Source: JAEZDP01 sp964430855
GTDB taxonomy: Bacteria > Acidobacteriota > Vicinamibacteria > Vicinamibacterales > Vicinamibacteraceae
NCBI GenBank assembly: GCA_964430855.1
Contig: CAYSHC010000002.1
Location: 1-64,000, forward strand
Direction of reading: 5' to 3'
DNA: 64,000 bases
In this document: in pieces, positions 19,886 through 27,920 of the stretch
How the letters are laid out: the number at the start of each line of letters is the position of its first letter
Position numbering within the stretch: the stretch's first letter is position 1
The notes under the pieces: model-generated
The model's input: the letters and a program-made list of their open reading frames with translations, nothing else
Database searches by the model: none
What the model was told of the DNA's origin: nothing
Translations under genes and position numbers: made by a program

Positions 19886-21168
19886 GACGGCCCCGCAGAC
19901 GCCGTCGACGGCGCGGTCGCGGTCGGGCCGCTGGCGGGGGCGGCCTCGGGATCGACGAGGGCGACGTCCGCCGACTCTTCGACGCCCTCGATCACGACGC
20001 GTGTCTGGGTGCGCGCGGCGACGGTCACCGGCACGGCGACGAAGCGCCCGTCACGCCGGACGAACACCGTCGGCACGCCGGCCCTGTCGAACACGGCCTG
20101 CCGCGGGACGGAGAGCACGCCCTCCAGTGGCGCGCCGGCGATGTGGATCCGGGCGCTTCGCCCCGGCTCCACTTCGGCGACGGCGTCGGTGAGCTGGAGC
20201 GTCGCGTCGAACTCGCGCTGCGCCGTCGGCGCGCGCGAGAAGCCGCCGCGGTCGGCCATGCCCGACACGGAGGCGACCCGCGCCTCGAGCGGCGGGTGCG
20301 TGGACCCGTCGAGGCGTACCTGCGCGGGCTGCCCTGGCTTCAGGTTCGTCGCCAGCGACTCGGCGACGCGGGCGCGCAGCTGCAGCTCGGACGGATCGAG
20401 AATCGTGAGCACGGGGCGGCCGGGGAACACGAGGTCGCCTTCGCGGAAGTCGGGCAGCGTCATGCCGGAATACCAGAATCCGCCGGCTGCATCCTGGTTC
20501 TGGCGGACGGCCACGAGCCCGTCGAACGGCGCGCGCACCTCCATCTGCTCGATCGCGCGGCGCGCCGTCTCGCGCGCGATCTCGGCCTTCTGCCGCTTCT
20601 CGAGCAGCACCGCGCGGGCCGCCTCGTTCGTCTCGCCGCGCGACTTGATGTCCTCCTCGAGTTGCACGAGCTTCCGCCGTGCCTCCTCGAGCGTCAGCTG
20701 ATTCTTGCGCGCGTCGACTTCGGGCAGCAGCTCGTTGGTCGTGACGTCGAGCTCCGCGCGCCGCACCTCGAAGCGCGCCTTCAGCAGGTTCACTTCGTCC
20801 TCGGCGGCCTGCACCGCCCGGTCGGCCTCCTGCTTGGCCAGCTCCTGCTCGGTTTCGGCGACCTGCGACTCGGCCTGCTCGAGGTTGAAGAGCTGCTCGG
20901 CGGGGTCGAACCGCATCACCACGGCGCCAGCTCTCACGGCCGTTCCGGTCGGCAGCAGGTAGACGAGCCGCAGGGACCCGGGCACCGCCGGCGCGGAGAT
21001 GAGCAGATTGCGTTGCGCGGTGAACTCGCCGCTCGTGTGGATGTCGCCCACGAGGTCCCCGCGGGTGACGCGCGTTGTCGGCACGTCGGCCCTGGACGCG
21101 GCGCCGGCCGTGCACCCGGCGGTGGCCGCCAGGCCCGCGAGCAGCAGGGCAATGCCATCGGGTCTCAT
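19882..21168 (-). CDS. membrane-fusion protein (HlyD/MacA family), lipoprotein, third of three
   Basis: Periplasmic adaptor of 428 residues. A lipoprotein signal (GIALLLAGLAATAGC, lipid-anchored Cys19) is followed by a barrel-sandwich half and a long alpha-hairpin of about 130 residues rich in Glu/Gln/Arg (EQAESQVAETEQELAKQEAD). The second lipoyl half (RAPFDGLVAVRQNQD) and a beta-barrel domain (ILDPSELQLRARVAES) complete the core. Start ATG 21166-21168 overlaps the upstream stop as ATGA. The coupling indicates fixed stoichiometric expression with the two other MFPs and the permease. Confidence 0.88.
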   Translation of the reverse strand: MRPDGIALLLAGLAATAGCTAGAASRADVPTTRVTRGDLVGDIHTSGEFTAQRNLLISAPAVPGSLRLVYLLPTGTAVRAGAVVMRFDPAEQLFNLEQAESQVAETEQELAKQEADRAVQAAEDEVNLLKARFEVRRAELDVTTNELLPEVDARKNQLTLEEARRKLVQLEEDIKSRGETNEAARAVLLEKRQKAEIARETARRAIEQMEVRAPFDGLVAVRQNQDAAGGFWYSGMTLPDFREGDLVFPGRPVLTILDPSELQLRARVAESLATNLKPGQPAQVRLDGSTHPPLEARVASVSGMADRGGFSRAPTAQREFDATLQLTDAVAEVEPGRSARIHIAGAPLEGVLSVPRQAVFDRAGVPTVFVRRDGRFVAVPVTVAARTQTRVVIEGVEESADVALVDPEAAPASGPTATAPSTASAGPS

Positions 21169-22406
21169 CGGGTCACCACCATCTCGGCCGCCGGCTCCAC
21201 CAGCGCCACCTGCTCGCCAGGCACGAGGCCGGCCTGGATGGCCACCATCTCGTCGCTCCTGTGCGCGACGGCCACCGGCCGGCGCTCGAAGGTGCCCCCG
21301 CGCCGGACGAACGCGACCGTCGCGCCGTCGCGCACGAACACGGCGCGCGCGGGCACCAGCACCTGGTCGGGGAGGCGCGCCAGCGCGACGCGGGCGTTGG
21401 CGCTCATGCCCGGCCGCAGCCGCTCGTCCACCTCGTCGAGCGCGACGACGACCTCGAAGCCGCGCTTCGGCGGCCACGTGCTCATGTCCATCTTCGCCAG
21501 CGTGCTGATGCGCTCGATGCGCCCGTCCAGCGGCCTCCCGGCGATCGCGTCGATCGTCAGCGACGCCTGCTGGCCGACCGCCAGGCGGCTCCGGTCCACC
21601 TCGTCGACCGTCGTCACCATGCGGGCCGTGCTCAGGTCCGGCAGCTCGGCGATCTGGGCGCCGGGCCAGGCGCTGTCGCCCACCTGGAACGGACGGGCGC
21701 CCATGCCCATCTGGGAGGCGCGCCAGTTGTCGAGCACGACGAACACGCCGTCGCTCGGCGCGCGCACCGTCAGGGCTGTGACGCCACGCCGGGTGCGCTC
21801 GACTTCCGCGGCGGCCCGCTCCTGCTTGCCTTCGAGGCCCCGCACCGTGGCGGCTGTCACCTCGCGCCCGGTGTCAACCGTCGTGGACGACTCGACGAGG
21901 CGCTGCTGCGCGTCCGACAGCGAGAGCTGCGCCTTGCGCTCGTCGTAGCGCGACGAGAGCTCGCCGGCCCGTACGTCCAGGCGCGCACGCTCGACGTCGT
22001 ACTGCGCCGTCAGCAGCGCCGTGGTGTACTCCTCGAGGGTGATGCGCCCTTCGGCAAACGCACGCGCGATCTCGGCCTCGGCCTCGCGGAGGGCCGACGA
22101 CTTCTCCTGAAGCCTGGTGGTGAGCGAGGTCGGGTCGAAGCCGATGACGACGTCGCCGGCCTTGACCGGCGTGCCGTTGGCGGCAAGCTCCACGATCCGC
22201 AGCTCGCCGGCATCGGAGGGCGCCGTCAGCAGCACGGACCGCTGCGCCTGGACCTCGCCGCGGACAAGGAGCCGCTCGACGAACTCGCCGCGTGTCACCT
22301 CCGCCGTCTCGATGGCGGCCTCGACGGCGGTCATCCGTCCGAGCACCCACCACCCCGCCAGCGCGGCGCCGGTCACGGCGATTCCGACCCAGACGCGGCG
22401 GGTCAT
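21165..22406 (-). CDS. membrane-fusion protein (HlyD/MacA family), TM-anchored, second of three
   Basis: Adaptor of 413 residues. An N-terminal transmembrane anchor (VWVGIAVTGAALAGWWVLG) replaces the lipoprotein signal of its two neighbours. The order is lipoyl half (RGEVQAQRSVLLTAPSDAG), alpha-hairpin about 90-200, lipoyl half (VRAPSDGVFVVLDNWRASQ), then the beta-barrel (LPDLSTARMVTTVDEVD) and membrane-proximal domain. Both ends overlap neighbours by ATGA. Sequence divergence among the three MFPs is large, so they are old paralogues rather than a recent duplication. Confidence 0.88.
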   Translation of the reverse strand: MTRRVWVGIAVTGAALAGWWVLGRMTAVEAAIETAEVTRGEFVERLLVRGEVQAQRSVLLTAPSDAGELRIVELAANGTPVKAGDVVIGFDPTSLTTRLQEKSSALREAEAEIARAFAEGRITLEEYTTALLTAQYDVERARLDVRAGELSSRYDERKAQLSLSDAQQRLVESSTTVDTGREVTAATVRGLEGKQERAAAEVERTRRGVTALTVRAPSDGVFVVLDNWRASQMGMGARPFQVGDSAWPGAQIAELPDLSTARMVTTVDEVDRSRLAVGQQASLTIDAIAGRPLDGRIERISTLAKMDMSTWPPKRGFEVVVALDEVDERLRPGMSANARVALARLPDQVLVPARAVFVRDGATVAFVRRGGTFERRPVAVAHRSDEMVAIQAGLVPGEQVALVEPAAEMVVTR

Positions 22407-23629
22407 GACGCCTGCCTCCCCGGTTGACGCCGCACCACCTCGCCCTCGCGGACGCCGTCGGCGACGACGGCCTCGGCGTCGGTCATGCCGGCGAGGGTGA
22501 CGTGGCGCCACTCCGCGCCGACGAACACGCCCGGCGTGCCGTCACGCCACGTGACGGCATCGCGTGGCACCGTGAGCGCGTCGCGCCAGGCCGCCAGCTC
22601 CACGTCGACGGCCGCCGAGAGGTCGGGCGTCAGCACGTCGTCGCGTCCCTCGATCGCGAACATGGCCGTCAGGCTGCGCACCTTGTCGGACATGCCGCTC
22701 GGCACGGCCACCGGCGCGATGCCCTCGAGCGTGGCCCGGTACTCCCGGGCCGGATAGGCGTCCAGCGTGACGCGCGCCCGCTGGCCCACCTCCAGGCCAT
22801 CGAGGTCGGCCTGGTTCAGCCGCACGCGCACCCGCATGGCCGTCTCGCCGACGACGTCGAGCAGGCCGAGGCCGCCGCGCACCTCCTCGCCTTCCTGCGG
22901 CTCGCCCATGCGCCCGTTCTTCCAGATCGAGCGCAGCACCACGAGGCCGGCGATGGGAGAGCGCACCGACAGCAGCTCCGCGTTGCGCTCGGCGTGGCGG
23001 AGGGCGCTCTCGGCCCGGTCGCGACGGATCTCCAGCGTCCGGCGCTCGGCCCGCTCGGCCAGCCGGCGGAGGGCGTTGGTCTGGCTGACCTGCGCGACCT
23101 CCGCTTCCGCGGCCTCGAGCGCGAGAAGGTTCTTCTCGGCTTCGATCCGCGGCAGCAGCGGGTTCTTCTCGACGTCGAGGCGCGCCAGGGCCAGCGCATT
23201 CTCGGCGGTCTTCAGCCGCGTGTCGTCCTTCACCGCCGCCTCGACGTGCTCGGCCTCGAGCCGCCGCACCTGCTCCTGGAGGTCGCGCCACTCGGCACGG
23301 CGCTCGAGGGCGGCGTCGAGCTGCGCCTGCCTGTCGAACTCGACGAGCACGTCGCCGACGTCCACGCGGGCGCCGTTGGCCACGAGCCTCGTGATGACCA
23401 GGTTCCCCTGGCCGGTCGTCTGCCCGCCGAGGCGGGGGACGACGACGGGGAGGGACGAAACGGCTTCGACGGTGCCGTGCAGACGGATCGCGTGGCGGAC
23501 GTCGCGACGGGCGACGACCGCCTCCGGGCCGGCGGGCGGCACCGCGGCGTCCCTGACGGCCGGCGCGCTGCCGTCACGACACCCAGGCGCCAGCGCGAGG
23601 CAGGCGAGCAGCAGGACTCTGGAGGACAC
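22403..23629 (-). CDS. membrane-fusion protein (HlyD/MacA family), lipoprotein, first of three
   Basis: First gene of the operon, 408 residues from GTG 23627-23629. A short lipoprotein signal (VLLLACLALAPGC, Cys17) precedes the adaptor core. The first lipoyl half lies at about 45-95. The long hairpin (about 95-210) carries DLQEQVRRLEAEHVEAAVK and runs of Glu/Arg/Ala. The second lipoyl half (SVRSPIAGLVVLRSIWKNG) is followed by the beta-barrel (ETAMRVRVRLNQADLDGLE). No clear Shine-Dalgarno sequence precedes the GTG. It starts 48 bp after the stop of tag on the same strand, so read-through from tag is possible. Confidence 0.86.
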   Translation of the reverse strand: MSSRVLLLACLALAPGCRDGSAPAVRDAAVPPAGPEAVVARRDVRHAIRLHGTVEAVSSLPVVVPRLGGQTTGQGNLVITRLVANGARVDVGDVLVEFDRQAQLDAALERRAEWRDLQEQVRRLEAEHVEAAVKDDTRLKTAENALALARLDVEKNPLLPRIEAEKNLLALEAAEAEVAQVSQTNALRRLAERAERRTLEIRRDRAESALRHAERNAELLSVRSPIAGLVVLRSIWKNGRMGEPQEGEEVRGGLGLLDVVGETAMRVRVRLNQADLDGLEVGQRARVTLDAYPAREYRATLEGIAPVAVPSGMSDKVRSLTAMFAIEGRDDVLTPDLSAAVDVELAAWRDALTVPRDAVTWRDGTPGVFVGAEWRHVTLAGMTDAEAVVADGVREGEVVRRQPGRQAS

Positions 23630-23677
23630 GGGTATGGCCTGTAGACGATCTTGGACACCGAAAAGTTGGGTCTGGCG

Positions 23678-24256
23678 CTACGGGCCGGCCGTCGGGGGGA
23701 TTCCGGTGCGCCGCCAGCAGGTCACGAGATGGTCGTCCACCATGCCGACGGCCTGCATGAACGCGTAACAGATCGTCGACCCGACGAAGGTGGCCCCGGC
23801 CTTCCGCAGGGCGCGGCTCATGGCGTCGGACGCGGGCGTCCGGACCGGCACCTCCCCAAGGGTCCGCCACTCGTTGACGACCGGTTCGCCGTCCACGAAC
23901 CCCCAGAGGAAGGCGTCGAGCGACCCGTGGCGCTCGACCAGGTCGAGGACGGCGCGCGCGGTCTTCACGGCGCCGGCCACCTTCAGCCGGTTCCTCACGA
24001 TGCCGGGATCGGCAAGGAGGCGGGCGATGTCGGCCTCGGTGAAGCGCGCCACGGCCTCCGGGTCGAAGCCGGCGAAGACCTCACGGTAGCGATCGCGCTT
24101 GCCGAGGATCGTGCGCCAGCTCAGGCCGGCCTGCGCGCCCTCGAGCACGAGCATCTCGAAGAGGCGGCGGTCATCATGCACCGGCACCCCCCACTCCTCG
24201 TCGTGGTACCGGACGTAGAGCGGGTCGGTGCCGCACCAGGGGCAGCGTTCCGACAC
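23678..24256 (-). CDS. tag: DNA-3-methyladenine glycosylase I
   Basis: Base-excision repair enzyme that removes 3-methyladenine from alkylated DNA, 192 residues as usual for Tag. The start has the zinc-binding CPWCGTDPLYVRYHDEEWG, with YHDEEWG as the family signature. FEMLVLEGAQAGLSW and the C-terminal FVGSTICYAFMQAVGMVDDH with a trailing HxxxC (HLVTC) complete the fold and the zinc site. The GTG start lies 10 bp after the HD-GYP stop, suggesting co-transcription. Confidence 0.96.
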   Translation of the reverse strand: MSERCPWCGTDPLYVRYHDEEWGVPVHDDRRLFEMLVLEGAQAGLSWRTILGKRDRYREVFAGFDPEAVARFTEADIARLLADPGIVRNRLKVAGAVKTARAVLDLVERHGSLDAFLWGFVDGEPVVNEWRTLGEVPVRTPASDAMSRALRKAGATFVGSTICYAFMQAVGMVDDHLVTCWRRTGIPPTAGP

Positions 24257-24266
24257 GCGTTACAGC

Positions 24267-25298
24267 CTACTTCGGAACGCGCAGCGTGCGGATGAACCTG
24301 TTGAGGAGGGCCTGATCGAAGTGGGTCGCGAGCCGGGTGCGCATCAACTGCAGCGCGTCGAACGGCCGCATCGCGCGCTGGTAGGTCCTGTCGCTCGTCA
24401 TGGCGTCGAAGCAGTCGGCGATGGCGGCGATGCGCCCGAACAGGTGGATGTCGTCGCCCGACAGCCGTCGGGGATAGCCGTCCCCCGTCAGCCGCTCGTG
24501 GTGCTGCGACACGGCGAGCATCCCGAGGCGGCCGACGCGCCCGGCTTCCTCGAGGATGTGCTCGCCGCGCTCGACGTGGCTGCGCATGATCGCGAACTCC
24601 TCCTCGGTGTAGGCGCCCGGCTTGACGATCAGATCGCGCGGGATCTCGCTCTTGCCGATGTCGTGCAGCAGGGTGCCCAGGGCCAGCTCCTGGAGGTCGG
24701 TCGCGTCCTTCACGCCGGCCGCAAACGCCAGGCCCACCGCAAACACGCTGACGTTCATCGAATGGCGGACCGTGTCGTAGTCGTGGGCCATCAGGCTCGC
24801 CAGATGGCCCACGGCATCCGGCGTCCTGACGAGCAGCTGCACGGTCTGCTGCGCCACGCGGCGGGTCCGCGGCACGACGTTGACATGGCGCGGCTCGGCC
24901 ATCACCGACTCCAGCGTCGACTGCGCGGCCGACGACAGCAGTTCGGCCTTCCGGGACACCGGCACGAGCGGATTGGCCAGCAGCGTGTCCAGGTGGCGCT
25001 CGACGTACGACTCGTAGCGCCGGCGCTCGTCGCCGCGCAGCCAGAGCGTCTGCACGTTGTTCTGGAGCAGGCGCAGGTGGTGCTGGCTCTCGAACGGCAG
25101 GTCGGGGCCGCGGAAGAGCACGAAATGGCCGGGTGCGCTCTGGAGGTACAGGTGGAAGTTCACCACCGAGTCCACCACCAGCCCGTCGAGGTGCACCGGG
25201 ATGTACAGCGGGCGCACGTGGCCGTAGGCCGCCCGTACGGCGCCGGGCGGCGTCTCCGGAGTTCTCGGCTGGAAGCGGACGGGCAGCGGCAGCGCCAT
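24267..25298 (-). CDS. HD-GYP domain phosphohydrolase (probable c-di-GMP phosphodiesterase)
   Basis: A 343-residue cytoplasmic protein. The N-terminal 140 residues form a DUF3391-like region with no known catalytic role. The HD domain has LLHDIGKSEIPRD (metal-binding HD), and the GYP part reads HHERLTGDGYPRRL. Downstream IAAIADCFDAMTSDRTYQ is also typical. All canonical HD-GYP metal-site blocks are present, so hydrolysis of cyclic di-GMP (or a related dinucleotide) is expected. A PilZ-type protein is encoded 17 kb away. The ATG is at 25296-25298, divergent from the GH13 gene. Confidence 0.93.
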   Translation of the reverse strand: MALPLPVRFQPRTPETPPGAVRAAYGHVRPLYIPVHLDGLVVDSVVNFHLYLQSAPGHFVLFRGPDLPFESQHHLRLLQNNVQTLWLRGDERRRYESYVERHLDTLLANPLVPVSRKAELLSSAAQSTLESVMAEPRHVNVVPRTRRVAQQTVQLLVRTPDAVGHLASLMAHDYDTVRHSMNVSVFAVGLAFAAGVKDATDLQELALGTLLHDIGKSEIPRDLIVKPGAYTEEEFAIMRSHVERGEHILEEAGRVGRLGMLAVSQHHERLTGDGYPRRLSGDDIHLFGRIAAIADCFDAMTSDRTYQRAMRPFDALQLMRTRLATHFDQALLNRFIRTLRVPK

Positions 25299-25464
25299 CG
25301 CGCGCGAAGCTCAGCAAGGCGCGTGCCGTGGTTTCCCGTGTGAACCGGGCAGACCCGGGCACCGGCCCCCGGCGCCGGTGACGAATCTGTCGCCCGCGCT
25401 GACGGAACTGTCGGTCGGCCCGCATGGTGAGCGCCGCGCGGGGCTCTGTTATCGTGAGGCGTAT

Positions 25465-27363
25465 ATGGCAGATGCGCAGGCTACCGAGACACAGGCCCCG
25501 CCTACGACGCTCCCGCGGCTGTACACCGCGGCCCACCTGCCTGCCCCCGACTACACCCGCCCGCTGCTCGAGGTCACCGAGACGCAGCGCGAGCGGCTGC
25601 TCGGCATCCTCTCGATCCTCTACGGGCGCGAGGTGGCGGAACGCTGCTATCCCGAGCTCGAGCGCATCATGCGCGTCTACGACGCGCACTGCACCGACGA
25701 GATGCGCGAGGCCCGGCGGACGTTCGATCCCCGCACCCGCTTCTCCGAGCGCGACGTCGTCCTCATCACCTACGGCGACCTGCTGACATCACCGGGGCGC
25801 CTGCCGCTCCAGGTGCTGTCGGACTTCCTCCAGCGCTTCATGCGCGACACGATCAACGCGGTCCACATCCTGCCGTTCTTCCCGTATTCGTCCGACAGGG
25901 GCTTCTCGATCATCGACTACGAGGAAGTCGATCCGCGGCTCGGCTCGTGGCACGACATCGAGAAGATGGCGCAGTCGTTCCGCCTGATGTTCGACGGCGT
26001 CTTCAATCACGCATCCAGCAAGAGCCGCTGGTTCCAGCGCTTCCTCAACGGCCGGCCCGGCTACGAGGACTTCTTCGTCGCCTTCAGCACGCGTGACGCG
26101 ATCTCGGACGACTACCTGCGGCTGATCCTGCGGCCGCGCACCTCCGACCTGCTGACGCCCTTCCACACGATCAACGGCGTCCGTTTCGTCTGGACAACGT
26201 TCAGTCCCGACCAGGTCGACCTCAACTTCCGCAACCCGCAGGTGCTGCTGCGGGTGCTCGAGATCCTGCTGCTCTACGTGCGCAGGGGCGCCGACATCAT
26301 CCGCCTCGACGCGGTTACCTACATCTGGCGCGAGCTCGGCACCTCGTGCGCGCACCTGCGCGAGACGCACGCCCTCGTCCAGCTGTTCCGCGCGGTCCTC
26401 GACGTCGTGGCGCCGCACGTGGCGCTCATCACCGAGACCAACGTGCCGCATGCCGACAACATCAGCTACTTCGGCGACGGGCACAACGAGGCGCAGATGG
26501 TCTACAACTTCGCGCTGCCGCCGCTGGTGCTGCACACGATGCACACCGGCGACGTCTCGCGGCTGACCAACTGGGCGCGCACGCTGACCCACGTGTCCGA
26601 CACGGCCACCTACTTCAACTTCCTGTCGTCGCACGACGGCGTCGGGCTGCTCGGGGCACGCGGCATCCTGACCGACGACGAGATCCAGGCGCTCGTGGAT
26701 CGGACGATCGAGCACGGCGGGTTCGTGTCGTACCGGTCGAACGGCGACGGCACCGAGAGCCCGTACGAGCTGAACATCGCCTGGTACAGCGCCCTGAACC
26801 GCGACGACGCCGGCGAGCCCGAGGCCCTCCAGGTGCGACGGTTCCTCGCGGCACGCTCCATCCCGCTGGCGATGCAGGGCGTGCCCGGCATCTACTTCCC
26901 GACCCTCTTCGGCGCGCGCAACGACACGGAGGCCGTGCTGCGCAGCAAGGAGAAGCGGAGCATCAACCGCCGTACCTACGACGAGGCGACGCTGCTCAAG
27001 ATGCTCGAGGACCCGGAGACGACCGTCTCGCAGGTGGCCCGGGGCATCCGGCGGCTGGTGCGCCGGCGGATCCAGCAGCCGGCGTTCCACCCGAACGCCG
27101 CCCAGACCATCCTTGACGCGGGTCGCCACACGATGGGCATCAAGCGCGTGGCCGCCGACGGCAGCCCGCTGCTTGCGCTGACGAACATGACGGCACAGAC
27201 GCAGGAGGTGACGCTCGACCGCGAGGCCGTCGGCGTGTCGCCGGCCGCGTGGCGCGAGCTGATCTCGCGCGATCTCGTTCCCGACGGCGGTACCGGCCCG
27301 CTGCGTCTGACCCTCGAGCCGTATCAGGTCTGCTGGCTGGTGGAAGAGAAGGAGAAGAAGTGA
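25465..27363 (+). CDS. GH13_18 glycoside phosphorylase (sucrose/glucosylglycerate phosphorylase type)
   Basis: Cytoplasmic alpha-amylase-superfamily enzyme of 632 residues. The GH13_18 subfamily phosphorolyses sucrose, glucosylglycerol or glucosylglycerate to glucose-1-phosphate. Nucleophile Asp282 lies in DIIRLDAVTYIWRELG, acid/base Glu324 in LITETNVPH and the third acidic residue Asp391 in SSHDGVG. The large N-terminal extension, absent from Bifidobacterium sucrose phosphorylase, favours the glucosylglycerate/YcjM-like branch; this is inference. ATG 25465 has GAGG 5 nt upstream. The stop overlaps the next start (GTGA). Confidence 0.88.
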   Translation: MADAQATETQAPPTTLPRLYTAAHLPAPDYTRPLLEVTETQRERLLGILSILYGREVAERCYPELERIMRVYDAHCTDEMREARRTFDPRTRFSERDVVLITYGDLLTSPGRLPLQVLSDFLQRFMRDTINAVHILPFFPYSSDRGFSIIDYEEVDPRLGSWHDIEKMAQSFRLMFDGVFNHASSKSRWFQRFLNGRPGYEDFFVAFSTRDAISDDYLRLILRPRTSDLLTPFHTINGVRFVWTTFSPDQVDLNFRNPQVLLRVLEILLLYVRRGADIIRLDAVTYIWRELGTSCAHLRETHALVQLFRAVLDVVAPHVALITETNVPHADNISYFGDGHNEAQMVYNFALPPLVLHTMHTGDVSRLTNWARTLTHVSDTATYFNFLSSHDGVGLLGARGILTDDEIQALVDRTIEHGGFVSYRSNGDGTESPYELNIAWYSALNRDDAGEPEALQVRRFLAARSIPLAMQGVPGIYFPTLFGARNDTEAVLRSKEKRSINRRTYDEATLLKMLEDPETTVSQVARGIRRLVRRRIQQPAFHPNAAQTILDAGRHTMGIKRVAADGSPLLALTNMTAQTQEVTLDREAVGVSPAAWRELISRDLVPDGGTGPLRLTLEPYQVCWLVEEKEKK

Positions 27364-27917
27364 GGCTGTCGGTCGCACGCCCGGCAGGCGCCCTGGCCGG
27401 GCACGTGGCGCTCGCGGCCGTGCTCGCGGCCGTGGCGATCGTCGCGGGGGCCCCGGCCCGGGCGGCGGCCGGCGACGCCCAGGCACGGCCCGCATGGCTC
27501 GCCGATGCCCCGGCGGCCGAGGCGTCAACGCCGCACCTCGAGGTGAAGGCGCTCCCGCCCGTCCGCGGACGCAACGGTCAGGTCACGCTGCGCCTGCACG
27601 TCGCGCCGCGGCCTGGCATGCGCATCTACGCGTCCGACGCCAGGGGCTACGTTCCGCTGTCGCTCTCGCTGGACGTACCCGACGGCGCCGCGGTCGTGGG
27701 CCAGCCCGCATATCCCGCGCCGGAGGAGTACGCGTTTCCGCCGACCGGCGAGCGGTCGCGCGTGTACGACGCGCCCTTCACCGTGGCGCAGCGCATTCGC
27801 CCAGGGCGCGCGGGACTGGCCGGCGTGACCGGCACGCTGCGCTACCAGGCGTGCGACGACAGGCTGTGCTACAAGCCGTCGAGCGTCACCGTGCGCTGGA
27901 CGCCCGATGGACCATGA
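27360..27917 (+). CDS. DsbD N-terminal-domain-like periplasmic protein
   Basis: A 185-residue secreted protein with a signal peptide (about 1-37, HVALAAVLAAVAIVAGAPARA). The mature part matches the immunoglobulin-like DsbD-alpha domain (DsbC/DsbD_N family). It contains the redox-type segment RYQACDDRLCYKPSS, equivalent to the paired cysteines of DsbD. The transmembrane and thioredoxin parts of DsbD are missing. GTG 27360 overlaps the TGA of the phosphorylase gene, so translation is coupled although the two functions look unrelated. Its thiol partner is not visible here. It ends 3 bp from the convergent molybdopterin gene. Confidence 0.75.
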   Translation: MRLSVARPAGALAGHVALAAVLAAVAIVAGAPARAAAGDAQARPAWLADAPAAEASTPHLEVKALPPVRGRNGQVTLRLHVAPRPGMRIYASDARGYVPLSLSLDVPDGAAVVGQPAYPAPEEYAFPPTGERSRVYDAPFTVAQRIRPGRAGLAGVTGTLRYQACDDRLCYKPSSVTVRWTPDGP

Positions 27918-27920
27918 GTG

